In this document: positions 43,452 through 52,370 of the stretch, piece by piece
Numbering within the stretch: the first letter of the stretch is position 1
Layout: every line of letters starts with the position of its first letter
DNA from: Flavobacterium gillisiae
GTDB lineage: Bacteria > Bacteroidota > Bacteroidia > Flavobacteriales > Flavobacteriaceae
Reading direction: 5' to 3'
Assembly: GCF_900107635.1 (NCBI RefSeq)
Contig: NZ_FNRD01000013.1
Coordinates: 1-64,000 of the forward strand
Length of the DNA: 64,000 nucleotides
The notes under the pieces: generated by a model
What the model was told of the DNA's origin: nothing
Seen by the model: the letters and a program-made list of their open reading frames with translations, nothing else
Database searches by the model: none
Position numbers and translations under genes: made by a program

Positions 43452-45086
43452 ATGATTACAGTTAACGATATTTCAGTACAGTTTGGTGGAACCACCCTTT
43501 TTAGCGACGTCTCTTTTGCTATTAATGAAAATGATAAGATTGCCTTAATGGGTAAAAATGGAGCGGGTAAATCAACGCTTCTTAAAATTATTGCAGGGCA
43601 AAGCAAACCGTCAACAGGGAATATTTCGGCACCTAAAGAGGCTGTAGTAGCTTATTTGCCTCAGCATTTGTTGACTACTGACGGAGCTACTGTTATGGAA
43701 GAAACTTCTAAAGCATTTGGTGAAATTTTCGGTATGAAAGCGGAGATAGATGAGATCAACGAGCAATTGACGATTCGTACAGATTATGAAAGTGATGCGT
43801 ATATGAAGTTGATTGAGCGTGTTTCTGATTTAAGCGAGAAATTCTATGCAATTGAAGAAGTAAATTATGAAGCTGAAGTAGAGAAAATACTAATCGGTTT
43901 GGGTTTTGTTCGCGAAGATTTTACAAGACAAACTTCTGAGTTTTCAGGAGGTTGGAGAATGCGAATTGAGTTGGCTAAAATCCTTTTGCAAAAACCGGAT
44001 TTAATATTACTAGATGAGCCTACGAATCATATGGATATTGAAAGTATTCAATGGTTAGAAGACTTCCTGATTAATTCGGCGAAAGCAGTTGTTGTAATTT
44101 CGCATGATAGAGCCTTTGTTGATAATATTACGAATCGAACTATAGAAGTTACTATGGGACGTATTTATGATTATAAAGCGAAGTATTCTCATTATTTAGA
44201 ATTGCGTAAAGACAGACGTATTCATCAGCAAAAAGCATATGATGAACAACAACGTATGATTTCAGACAATAGAACTTTTATTGACCGTTTTAAAGGAACG
44301 TTTTCTAAAACGGATGCTGTTCAGTCACGTGTTAAGATGTTAGAAAAGTTGGTTATAGTACAGGTGGATGAAGTAGATACATCTGCATTAAAATTAAAAT
44401 TTCCTGCAGCGGTTCGTTCGGGACAGTATCCTGTAATTGTAAAAGACTTGTCCAAAGCATATGGAGATCATGTGGTTTTCAAGGATGCTAATATTGTTAT
44501 TGAAAGAGGTGAGAAAGTAGCTTTTGTTGGAAAAAATGGCGAAGGTAAATCGACTATGATTAAAGCCATCATGAAAGAAATTGGTATTGATGCAGGAAGT
44601 CTTGAGATTGGTCATAATGCGCAAATTGGTTATTTTGCTCAAAATCAAGCTTCTTTATTAAATGAAAATGCTACTATTTTTGAAACCATTGATGATATTG
44701 CAGTAGGAGATGTTAGGACTAAAATAAAGGATATCTTAGGAGCTTTCATGTTTCACGGAGATGATGTGACTAAAAAAGTTAAAGTCCTTTCAGGAGGAGA
44801 GAAAACACGTTTAGCAATGATTAAATTATTGTTGGAACCGGTTAACTTGTTGATTCTGGATGAACCTTCAAATCACTTGGACATGAAGACTAAAGACATA
44901 ATTAAAGATGCACTACGTGATTTTGATGGGACTTTGATCTTGGTTTCTCACGACAGGGATTTCCTTGACGGACTAGCGACAAAGGTTTTTGAATTTGGAA
45001 ATAAAAGAGTAGTAGAGCATTTTGAAGATATTACAGGTTTCTTAGCACACAAGAAAATGGATAGCATGAAAGAAATAGAAAAATAA
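43452..45086 (+). CDS. ABC-F family ribosome-associated ATPase
   Basis: 544 aa, no membrane domain. Two NBDs: Walker A GKNGAGKST (34-42) with FSGGWRMRIELAKIL signature and LLDEPTNHMDI; second Walker A GKNGEGKST (about 360) with LSGGEKTRLAMIKLL and LLILDEPSNHLDM. A charged linker with the P-site tRNA-interaction motif lies between them (about 240-320). ABC-F proteins act on stalled or initiating ribosomes; resembles YbiT or EttA more than drug-resistance members, but subfamily is uncertain. A TATCTTTG -7 element is at 43381-43388. Confidence 0.92.
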   Translation: MITVNDISVQFGGTTLFSDVSFAINENDKIALMGKNGAGKSTLLKIIAGQSKPSTGNISAPKEAVVAYLPQHLLTTDGATVMEETSKAFGEIFGMKAEIDEINEQLTIRTDYESDAYMKLIERVSDLSEKFYAIEEVNYEAEVEKILIGLGFVREDFTRQTSEFSGGWRMRIELAKILLQKPDLILLDEPTNHMDIESIQWLEDFLINSAKAVVVISHDRAFVDNITNRTIEVTMGRIYDYKAKYSHYLELRKDRRIHQQKAYDEQQRMISDNRTFIDRFKGTFSKTDAVQSRVKMLEKLVIVQVDEVDTSALKLKFPAAVRSGQYPVIVKDLSKAYGDHVVFKDANIVIERGEKVAFVGKNGEGKSTMIKAIMKEIGIDAGSLEIGHNAQIGYFAQNQASLLNENATIFETIDDIAVGDVRTKIKDILGAFMFHGDDVTKKVKVLSGGEKTRLAMIKLLLEPVNLLILDEPSNHLDMKTKDIIKDALRDFDGTLILVSHDRDFLDGLATKVFEFGNKRVVEHFEDITGFLAHKKMDSMKEIEK

Positions 45087-45106
45087 TTTTTTATAAAATT
45101 ATAAAA

Positions 45107-45134
45107 AAGGCATAAGTTGATTCTTGTGCCTTTT
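45107..45134 (+). terminator. Terminator after ABC-F gene
   Basis: AAGGCATAAG and CTTGTGCCTT form a 10-bp stem with one T.G, followed by TT. Confidence 0.65.
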
Positions 45135-45155
45135 GTTGCTAAACTAGACATTAGT

Positions 45156-45199
45156 AAAAAAAAGCGGCTAAACATACTAAATGATACAGCCGCTTTTTT
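45156..45199 (-). terminator. Terminator for GNAT gene (bidirectional shape)
   Basis: AGCGGCT and AGCCGCT stem, flanked by A-rich and T-rich runs. On the minus strand it ends in eight T immediately after the 45201 stop. Confidence 0.8.
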
Positions 45200-45200
45200 C

Positions 45201-45503
45201 TTAAAGCCTAATTCCTGGGGGAAGTAATTCTTTGTAAATAGGGTTTTTTTTAAAAAAAACCACGATTTTTGGAAGTATTGGAACTACTTTTAATTTTCGT
45301 TCAATGGCAATGGCCATTATTTCAGATAGTAACTGAGAGACAAACTCTTCGTTGTCAAATTCATCTGGAGTATTTATTTTTGTCAAAAATATCTTTTTTT
45401 CTTGAAAAGAGTATTCAACTGAAACTAACCCTTCCTCTACTGTAGTTTCAAATTGTCTTGCGAAAGTATTGTCTTTGATTTCCATGATAATAGATTGTTC
45501 CAT
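45201..45503 (-). CDS. YjdJ-like small GNAT acetyltransferase
   Basis: 100 aa. LVSVEYSFQEKKIFLTKINTPDEF followed by a helix (EFVSQLLSEIMAIAIERKLKVVPILP) and a final YKELLPP match the short YjdJ branch of the GNAT fold, in which the acetyl-CoA loop is reduced. The usual R/Q-x-x-G-x-G loop is not visible in this copy, so acetyltransferase activity is doubtful. Start either 45503 or 45485 (MEIKDN). Confidence 0.65.
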   Translation of the reverse strand: MEQSIIMEIKDNTFARQFETTVEEGLVSVEYSFQEKKIFLTKINTPDEFDNEEFVSQLLSEIMAIAIERKLKVVPILPKIVVFFKKNPIYKELLPPGIRL

Positions 45504-46238
45504 ATTGTTTGTTTAAGTATTTGTGACCGGACTAATATTCGCCCAATTTTATTATTGAAGATTCATTGGCGTTTCAACCAATAGTATTTTAATTTTAGTG
45601 TTGGTTTTATTTCAAATTAAATATATCCATGATTATCTATCGCTATTATAATACGCTTGTACCATTTATTCACTACAAGTGAGAAAACAGATAAGCACTC
45701 TCCTTCGTGAAGTCAACATTGTGTGTTATGGTTGTGGTATTTTCGAAAATTTGCAGATAAATAAAGGGGTTTTGTTAATGAACCTATATTACGTTTCTGG
45801 TGTTTTTTTTAGTGAGGCAACCTTTACAAAGGTATTGATTTGATTATCAGTATCAAATCATTTTAACGTCTATGTTGGAGGCGCTCTTCTCTTTGTCAGT
45901 AAACAATAGTCGTTGCACGTTAATTTTGGTTTATACAGCTACAGTTTCGTTTAGGTATTCATGGAATGAGCGGTCTGTCTCTGTTCAATTTTGTCTTCGG
46001 TTGTAAAGTTTCGGTATTTTAATCCATGTTAGACCCAAAGGGCAATAATCTTCGACGGGAAAGTAGAAAATGACTCTATAGCTGTTGCGACCACAGTTTT
46101 AGATTTGTAAAGTGGAACAGTCATAATTTAATGCTAATATAAAGGTAGATTCGAAGCTGGTTTCAATAAAAAAATTAATTTTATCAGAAATTTGTAATAA
46201 TTAGATGGTAATCTGTTGTAAAATATCGAAGCACAATT
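45504..46238. other. 735-nt intergenic region, no gene recognised
   Basis: All six frames are broken by frequent stops; the longest open stretches are 17-21 codons with no protein character. Two short perfect palindromes sit near 45816-45860 (ACCTTT-AC-AAAGGT and TTTGAT-TATCAGT-ATCAAA). Possible decayed sequence or an uncharacterised RNA. It is unusually long for this compact chromosome. Confidence 0.5.
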
Positions 46239-46913
46239 ATGAGTAAAATACCAGTTTATTTTATGCCTGGATTAGCGGCTAGTGCTGCTATTTTTGAGAG
46301 AATACAACTTCCGGAAGCTGATTTTGAAATACATCTTCTAGAGTGGGAGATTCCTTTGGTTAAGGAATCTTTGGACGATTACGCCAAGAGAATTGCTCTG
46401 AAAATCAAAAAGGAGAATCCTGTTTTGATTGGCGTTTCATTTGGTGGTATTTTGGTTCAAGAAATGGCAAAACATATCGATGCGAGAAAGGTAATCATCA
46501 TCTCGAGTGTAAAAAGCAATTTAGAATTCCCCAGAAGAATGAAAATTGCTAAGACCACTAAAGCTTACAAACTCATTCCGATGAGTTTGATATTAAATTT
46601 GGAGAATTTAGCTAAATTTTCTTTTGGTGCAAAAATTAATCATCGATTGAAATTATATGAAAAATTTCTGTCGGTTCGTGATATCGGTTATTTAGAATGG
46701 GCGGTAGAGAAAGTGATTCTTTGGGATCGGACAGTCGTTGACGAAAGTGTAATCCATATTCATGGTGATATGGATGATGTTTTTCCAATAAAGTATATCA
46801 AAGAATGTAGTGTGGTAAAAGGCGGAACTCATATCATGATTTTGAATAAATACAGGTGGTTTAATGCTAATTTGGGCGCTATTATTTTGGGAACAAATAC
46901 AACTGTGGACTAA
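46239..46913 (+). CDS. Alpha/beta hydrolase
   Basis: 224 aa. Oxyanion/nucleophile elbow GVSFGG (Ser near 71), acid DMDDVFP and histidine GGTHIMI. The N-terminal strand PVYFMPGLAAS is the HG-type loop. No cap or substrate features identify the ester. Its 3' end overlaps the longer open frame of the lytic transglycosylase, but not that gene's likely start. Confidence 0.82.
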   Translation: MSKIPVYFMPGLAASAAIFERIQLPEADFEIHLLEWEIPLVKESLDDYAKRIALKIKKENPVLIGVSFGGILVQEMAKHIDARKVIIISSVKSNLEFPRRMKIAKTTKAYKLIPMSLILNLENLAKFSFGAKINHRLKLYEKFLSVRDIGYLEWAVEKVILWDRTVVDESVIHIHGDMDDVFPIKYIKECSVVKGGTHIMILNKYRWFNANLGAIILGTNTTVD

Positions 46914-46941
46914 TTTTTGCTGCCTAATATACATGCTAAAA

Positions 46942-47850
46942 ATGAGAAAAATGAAAAGAATAGAAAGAATAAGTATCCTCCTTACGGTAGTTTTTGCTAG
47001 CGGTCTGTTGATTTTTGCAACTACATATGAGTCGAAGGACAAGCTGGATAAAGAAAAAGAATATGTATCGCCCTATTTTCCGGTTACGGCTAATTTTGCC
47101 GGGGAAACTACACCATTGAAAATTTCGGATGTCAAAGAACGCTTGGATCGGGAATTGATCGTCAACATAAATCTTCATGCTTCTACTATTTTAGCGATAA
47201 AAAGAGCAAACCGCGCTTTTCCTGTTATAGAGCCCATTCTTAAGAAAAACGGAATTCCGGATGATTTTAAGTATCTAGCAGTGATAGAAAGTGGTTTAGT
47301 CAATGCGGTGTCCGGTGCTGGCGCTAGGGGGGTATGGCAGTTTATGCCGGAAACAGCTAAGGAAAGAGGGATGGAAGTGAACGAGATTGTTGATGAACGC
47401 TATGATTTAGAAAAATCAACACAAGCTGCTTGTAGTTATTTTTTGATTGCTAAAGCAAAATTTGGAACTTGGACTTTAGCTGCTGCTTCTTATAATGGCG
47501 GAATGGGAGGAGTTAACAAGCAAATGGATATCCAAAAAGAATCCAATTACTATGATTTGTTACTTACCGAAGAAACATCTCGCTATGTATTCCGAATTTT
47601 GGCACTTAAAGAAATTATGAAAAATCCTGATAAATTTGGTTTCTCCTTGGCAGATGAAGAATTGTATGCCATGTTGCCAACCAAAAAAATCGCTGTAGAT
47701 ACTACGATTAATGACTTAGCTGATTTCGCGAAAGCGCAGGGGATAAACTATAAGATTTTGAAAATTCATAATCCATGGCTCAGAGATAAAAAATTAGAGA
47801 ATCCAACGAATAAAAAATATACAATTGAAATTCCATTGAGCGGATATTAA
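46942..47850 (+). CDS. Membrane-anchored lytic transglycosylase (SLT domain)
   Basis: 302 aa from ATG 46942. One N-terminal membrane helix (ISILLTVVFASGLLIFAT) anchors it in the inner membrane. The SLT domain has the catalytic Glu in YLAVIESGL, then GARGVWQFMPETAKERG and AASYNGGMGGVNKQM. The C-terminal about 50 residues resemble the first segment of a LysM-like wall-binding region. It cleaves glycan strands to anhydro-muropeptides. Earlier in-frame start codons overlap the hydrolase gene, and 46933 is also possible. Confidence 0.88.
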   Translation: MRKMKRIERISILLTVVFASGLLIFATTYESKDKLDKEKEYVSPYFPVTANFAGETTPLKISDVKERLDRELIVNINLHASTILAIKRANRAFPVIEPILKKNGIPDDFKYLAVIESGLVNAVSGAGARGVWQFMPETAKERGMEVNEIVDERYDLEKSTQAACSYFLIAKAKFGTWTLAAASYNGGMGGVNKQMDIQKESNYYDLLLTEETSRYVFRILALKEIMKNPDKFGFSLADEELYAMLPTKKIAVDTTINDLADFAKAQGINYKILKIHNPWLRDKKLENPTNKKYTIEIPLSGY

Positions 47851-47861
47851 TCTAAAACGAC

Positions 47862-48233
47862 ATGAAAATGACAGTTCAAACTATAATTATGTTAATGTGC
47901 ATTGGCTTGACCGCTGGTGTTTTGAGCGGATTAATTGGAATTGGTGGAGGAATTATAATGGTTCCACTATTGTTATTGATGGGGTTTACACAGCAACAAG
48001 CTCAGGGTACTAGTTTAGCGGCTTTATTACCGCCAGTTACTTTGCTTGCCGTACTTAATTATCATAAAGCGGGGTTTATAGATTGGCGTTTTGCAATTAT
48101 AATATCATTAGTGTTTGTAGTAGGTGGTTATTTCGGAAGTAAATGGGCTATTCATATTGATCAAAAAATATTAAAGAGAGTATTTGCAGTGACTTTATTG
48201 GTTATTGGAGGATTTCTTCTCTTTGAAAAATGA
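47862..48233 (+). CDS. Half-size TauE/SafE-family membrane protein
   Basis: 123 aa, four helices, starting with the TauE/SafE signature GVLSGLIGIGGGIIMVPLL and a QGTSLAALLPPV second motif. Full TauE/SafE exporters are about 250 aa with two such halves, so this single-half form would have to dimerise. It lies 11 nt after the transglycosylase gene. Substrate unknown (sulfite/organosulfonate export is the family precedent). Ends at a strong terminator. Confidence 0.85.
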   Translation: MKMTVQTIIMLMCIGLTAGVLSGLIGIGGGIIMVPLLLLMGFTQQQAQGTSLAALLPPVTLLAVLNYHKAGFIDWRFAIIISLVFVVGGYFGSKWAIHIDQKILKRVFAVTLLVIGGFLLFEK

Positions 48234-48275
48234 CGAAAGTAAACGGTGGGAGAGTATTTTCCTTTTAGATTGTAT

Positions 48276-48334
48276 AAAAAAAACGCAGCTTCGCAATTAC
48301 TATTTTTCAATAGACCTGCGAAGCTGCGTTTTTT
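48276..48334. terminator. Strong bidirectional terminator
   Basis: ACGCAGCTTCGCA and TGCGAAGCTGCGT pair perfectly (13 bp, 21-nt loop) with A runs on the left and T runs on the right. Confidence 0.85.
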
Positions 48335-48364
48335 AATACTTTTTATTTGCTGATGAAAGTATAA

Positions 48365-48399
48365 TAAAAAAGGGCAAATAAAATTATTTACCCTTTTTT
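48365..48399 (-). terminator. Terminator of TPR-membrane gene
   Basis: AAAAAAGGGcAAATAA pairs with TTATTTaCCCTTTTTT, directly after the stop of the minus-strand gene. Confidence 0.75.
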
Positions 48400-48402
48400 G
48401 AA

Positions 48403-48918
48403 TTATATTTTTTTCATTTGACCTTTCATCATGGTGATCTGTTCTTTCAGCATACCTTGTTTGTCTAGTCTTTTTGCTTCGTTTAGAAGGTTAGTCGCTT
48501 CTAGCTTTCTTCTTCTTGACATCGCAACTCCTGCTAGATTTAATTTGGCAACAGCCAAATCCATATCCATAGACAATCCTAACTCGATTGCTTTCTTGAA
48601 ATATTTCTCTGCTTGATTGATGTTAGTTTGCGAAAGCATGATTCCATGTAGGTAATTGAAGTACCCTTGTTGTTTTCTTACTAAGGCTGTTTCTGGGTTT
48701 TTAATGAAAGACAGCCATTTTTTTGCTCCTTCAAAATCCTGTTTTCTTAGTTTTAAGAATGCTAAAAGGATCAATTCGTTTTTGAAATAAAGGAAAATTG
48801 GAATTGCAGTCAATAATATAAGGAAAATTCCATTGCCGATATTGTTTTCAGTAAATTGCCAAATGCCAGTAATTACGAGAAGTCCGGCGATAATAAGTTT
48901 AATATTCTTGTGAAACAT
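48403..48918 (-). CDS. Membrane protein with TPR-like tail
   Basis: 171 aa. Two N-terminal helices (about 7-23 and 29-50) are followed by two or three TPR-like helical pairs (KNPETALVRKQQGYFNYLHGIML; NQAEKYFKKAIELGLSMD). A small membrane-anchored scaffold. Function unknown. It shares an upstream region with rpmH (divergent). A TATATTTG -7-like element for it lies at 48940-48947 (minus). Confidence 0.75.
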   Translation of the reverse strand: MFHKNIKLIIAGLLVITGIWQFTENNIGNGIFLILLTAIPIFLYFKNELILLAFLKLRKQDFEGAKKWLSFIKNPETALVRKQQGYFNYLHGIMLSQTNINQAEKYFKKAIELGLSMDMDLAVAKLNLAGVAMSRRRKLEATNLLNEAKRLDKQGMLKEQITMMKGQMKKI

Positions 48919-48981
48919 AGTAAGTTTGTTTTATGAACGCAAATATAGTAAAATGAATTGAAAATATTTTTACAAAACTAC

Positions 48982-49011
48982 TTGTGAGAAAAAAAAGTCT
49001 TTGTATATTTG
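48982..49011 (+). promoter_or_regulatory. rpmH promoter (TTG-N19-TATATTTG)
   Basis: TTG at 48982-48984, exactly 19 nt, TATATTTG at 49004-49011. A textbook Bacteroidetes promoter. Confidence 0.85.
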
Positions 49012-49082
49012 CACTCGGTTTTAGGGTAACAGATACTCAAAAACGGGAAGACATATAAATAAGATTTTAAAGATACAAAGCA

Positions 49083-49244
49083 ATGAGCAAAAGAACGTTT
49101 CAACCATCGAAAAGAAAAAGAAGAAATAAGCACGGATTCATGGACAGAATGGAGACTCCGAATGGAAGAAAAGTTCTTGCTAGAAGAAGAGCTAAAGGAA
49201 GACATAAATTGACTGTTTCTTGCGAACCAAGACACAAAAAATAA
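49083..49244 (+). CDS. rpmH: 50S ribosomal protein L34
   Basis: 53 aa, too short for common ORF cut-offs but unmistakable: MSKRTFQPSKRKRRNKHGFM, then the Arg/Lys-rich VLARRRAKGRHKLTVS core. It sits in the large subunit interior. In many bacteria rpmH adjoins dnaA or rnpA, but here it stands before carB. It has its own promoter and terminator. A few extra C-terminal residues (CEPRHKK) are usual in Bacteroidetes. Confidence 0.97.
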   Translation: MSKRTFQPSKRKRRNKHGFMDRMETPNGRKVLARRRAKGRHKLTVSCEPRHKK

Positions 49245-49263
49245 TGTTTGTATAAACATAAAT

Positions 49264-49296
49264 AAGGCGTTACTTTTTTTAGTATCGCCTTTTTTT
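49264..49296 (+). terminator. rpmH terminator
   Basis: AGGCG-T-TACT / AGTA-T-CGCCT stem followed by a T run. Confidence 0.8.
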
Positions 49297-49433
49297 ATAC
49301 CTTGTCGTTAAATTATTATTTTTTTTAGAAGCATATCCTGATTTTTGTAACAATTAAAAGCGCTATTTAGCTGATTTACAGTAAAAAGGATTAGAGAAGA
49401 ACTACAACAATAACTACACATAATTTTAGTAAA

Positions 49434-52286
49434 ATGCCGAAAGATACTTCCATAAAATCAGTCTTAATTATAGGTTCAGGACCTATTGTTATTGGTCAAG
49501 CATGTGAATTTGATTATGCAGGATCACAATCAGCTCGTTCTATCCGTGAGGAAGGAATTGAGGTTATCTTGATAAATTCGAATCCCGCAACGATTATGAC
49601 CGACCCATCCATGGCCGATCATATTTATTTGAAACCCCTAACGACTAAGTCGATCATTGAAATTCTAAAAGCGCATCCTCAAATCGATGCCGTTTTACCT
49701 ACTATGGGTGGACAAACGGCTTTGAACTTGTGTTTAGAAGCCGATGAAAAGGGAATTTGGCAGGATTTCGGAGTAAGAATGATAGGTGTTGATGTAAACG
49801 CCATTAATATTACTGAGGACAGAGAGCAGTTTAAACAATTGCTTAAGAAAATTGGAGTACCATCTGCACCTGCAGAAATATGTACTTCTTACCTTAGAGG
49901 TAAAGAGATTGCACAGGAATTTGGTTTCCCATTAGTAATCCGTCCTTCTTTTACTTTAGGGGGGACTGGAGCGGCTATTGTGTATAAAAAAGAAGATTTT
50001 GATGAACTTTTAACCAGAGGTTTAGAAGCATCACCTATTCATGAGGTGTTGATTGATAAAGCTTTAATGGGTTGGAAAGAATATGAGTTGGAACTTTTGA
50101 GAGATAAAAATGACAATGTTGTGATTATCTGTTCAATCGAAAATATGGATCCTATGGGAATTCATACTGGAGACTCCATTACAGTGGCGCCAGCGATGAC
50201 GTTATCTGATCCAACTTTCCAAAGAATGCGTGACTATGCGATTTTGATGATGCGTAGTATCGGAAATTTTGCTGGAGGTTGTAACGTGCAGTTTGCCGTT
50301 TCGCCTGACGAAAAAGAAGATATCGTAGCAATCGAAATTAATCCTCGTGTGTCTCGTTCTTCGGCATTAGCATCTAAAGCAACTGGTTACCCTATTGCAA
50401 AGATTGCTTCAAAATTAGCTTTGGGATACAACTTAGATGAATTGCAAAACCAAATTACCAAATCTACTTCGGCTTTATTCGAACCGACTTTGGATTATGT
50501 AATTGTAAAAATACCACGTTGGAACTTTGATAAATTCGAAGGAGCTGACAGAACTTTAGGACTTCAAATGAAATCGGTTGGTGAAGTAATGGGAATTGGA
50601 CGTTCGTTTCAAGAAGCCTTGCATAAAGCCACGCAATCATTAGAAATAAAAAGAAATGGTCTAGGTGCTGACGGTAAGGGATATACAAACTACGAACAAA
50701 TTATCGAGAAACTGACTTTTGCAAGTTGGGATCGTGTTTTTGTGATTTATGATGCGATAGCCATGGGGATTCCTTTGAGCCGTATCCATGAAATCACTAA
50801 AATCGATATGTGGTTCTTGAAACAATACGAAGAGCTTTATACCTTAGAGAAAGAGATTTCAACGTATAAAGTAGATACTTTGCCAAAAGAATTATTGCTA
50901 GAAGCGAAACAAAAAGGTTTTGCCGACAGACAAATTGCACACATGGTAGGTTGTCTTGAAAGTCAGATACACGCTTTGCGAATGAAAATGAATGTCAATC
51001 GCATATTCAAATTAGTGGATACTTGTGCGGCAGAGTTCAAAGCAAAGACACCTTATTACTACTCGACTTTTGAAGCCGAAATTGAAAAGGCTGACGGAAC
51101 ACGTTATGTAGATAACGAAAGTATCGTTACTGATAAAAAGAAAATAATTGTTCTTGGGTCAGGCCCAAATAGAATTGGACAAGGAATCGAATTTGATTAC
51201 TCTTGTGTACACGGAGTATTGGCTGCTCAAGAATGTGGTTATGAAACTATTATGATCAACTGTAATCCAGAAACGGTTTCGACTGATTTTGATACAGCCG
51301 ATAAATTGTACTTCGAACCAGTTTTTTGGGAACATATCTACGATATTATCCAACATGAGAAACCTGAAGGTGTAATTGTACAGCTAGGTGGACAAACAGC
51401 TTTGAAATTAGCAGAGAAGTTATCTAAATATGGAATAAAAATTATAGGAACTAGCTTTGATGCTCTGGATTTAGCCGAAGACAGAGGACGTTTCTCTGAA
51501 TTGCTAACGGAATTGGAAATTCCTTTCCCACAATTTGGAATTGCAGAAACAGCTGATGAAGCTTCTGCTCTTGCTGATGTACTAGACTTTCCATTATTGA
51601 TTCGTCCTTCTTATGTGTTAGGTGGTCAGGGAATGAAAATTGTAATCAACAAGCAGGAACTAGAAGAGCATGTTGTCAATTTATTGAAAACAATTCCAGG
51701 AAATAAATTGCTTTTAGACCACTATCTTGATGGTGCGATTGAAGCAGAAGCAGATGCGATTTGCGACGGAGAAAATGTGTATATCATAGGAATTATGGAG
51801 CACATCGAACCTTGCGGAGTGCACTCTGGTGACAGTAATGCAACTTTGCCACCTTTTAACCTTGGTGAGTTTGTAATGCAACAAATAAAAGATCATACTA
51901 AGAAAATAGCGCTTGGTTTAAGAACTGTAGGTTTAATCAACATACAGTTTGCGATAAAAGACGATACCGTTTATATTATTGAAGCAAATCCTAGAGCATC
52001 TCGTACGGTGCCGTTTATTGCGAAAGCATACGGAGAACCGTATGTGAACTATGCAACTAAAGTAATGTTAGGTCATAATAAAGTAACCGACTTTACTTTT
52101 AACCCGCAGTTGAAAGGATATGCTATCAAGCAACCGGTTTTCTCCTTCAGCAAGTTCCACAATGTAAACAAAGCATTAGGGCCAGAGATGAAGTCAACTG
52201 GAGAAAGCATCTTGTTTATTGATGACCTGAAAGACGATCAATTCTACGAATTGTACTCTAGAAGAAAAATGTATTTGAGCAAATAA
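49434..52286 (+). CDS. carB: Carbamoyl-phosphate synthase large subunit without allosteric domain
   Basis: 950 aa. Two homologous ATP-grasp halves: the first starts IKSVLIIGSGPIVIGQACEFDYAGSQ and the second KIIVLGSGPNRIGQGIEFDYSC (about 564). Metal- and ATP-binding IEINPRVSRSSALASKATGYPIAK and IIEANPRASRTVPFIAKAYG are both intact. E. coli CarB (1073 aa) ends with an MGS-like domain for UMP/ornithine control. Here the protein stops about where that domain would begin. It makes carbamoyl phosphate for pyrimidines and arginine. The carA partner is not in the window. Confidence 0.95.
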   Translation: MPKDTSIKSVLIIGSGPIVIGQACEFDYAGSQSARSIREEGIEVILINSNPATIMTDPSMADHIYLKPLTTKSIIEILKAHPQIDAVLPTMGGQTALNLCLEADEKGIWQDFGVRMIGVDVNAINITEDREQFKQLLKKIGVPSAPAEICTSYLRGKEIAQEFGFPLVIRPSFTLGGTGAAIVYKKEDFDELLTRGLEASPIHEVLIDKALMGWKEYELELLRDKNDNVVIICSIENMDPMGIHTGDSITVAPAMTLSDPTFQRMRDYAILMMRSIGNFAGGCNVQFAVSPDEKEDIVAIEINPRVSRSSALASKATGYPIAKIASKLALGYNLDELQNQITKSTSALFEPTLDYVIVKIPRWNFDKFEGADRTLGLQMKSVGEVMGIGRSFQEALHKATQSLEIKRNGLGADGKGYTNYEQIIEKLTFASWDRVFVIYDAIAMGIPLSRIHEITKIDMWFLKQYEELYTLEKEISTYKVDTLPKELLLEAKQKGFADRQIAHMVGCLESQIHALRMKMNVNRIFKLVDTCAAEFKAKTPYYYSTFEAEIEKADGTRYVDNESIVTDKKKIIVLGSGPNRIGQGIEFDYSCVHGVLAAQECGYETIMINCNPETVSTDFDTADKLYFEPVFWEHIYDIIQHEKPEGVIVQLGGQTALKLAEKLSKYGIKIIGTSFDALDLAEDRGRFSELLTELEIPFPQFGIAETADEASALADVLDFPLLIRPSYVLGGQGMKIVINKQELEEHVVNLLKTIPGNKLLLDHYLDGAIEAEADAICDGENVYIIGIMEHIEPCGVHSGDSNATLPPFNLGEFVMQQIKDHTKKIALGLRTVGLINIQFAIKDDTVYIIEANPRASRTVPFIAKAYGEPYVNYATKVMLGHNKVTDFTFNPQLKGYAIKQPVFSFSKFHNVNKALGPEMKSTGESILFIDDLKDDQFYELYSRRKMYLSK

Positions 52287-52306
52287 GCTTGAATTGAATA
52301 TATTGA

Positions 52307-52337
52307 AAAAGCCACTCGATTTGAGTGGCTTTTTTTA
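52307..52337 (+). terminator. carB terminator
   Basis: AAAAGCCACTC / GAGTGGCTTTT stem, GATTT loop, T run. Confidence 0.9.
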
Positions 52338-52370
52338 TGGGCTGTGATTTCGAAAAAATAGGAATCAGTT

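Noticed and set aside
46864..46941. Upstream extension of the lytic transglycosylase
   Set aside because: The added residues overlap the hydrolase gene, and the membrane anchor begins after the later ATG.
47862..48233. Truncated TauE pseudogene
   Set aside because: Starts and stops are clean, the four helices are intact and half-size forms are common, so it is treated as a real small protein.
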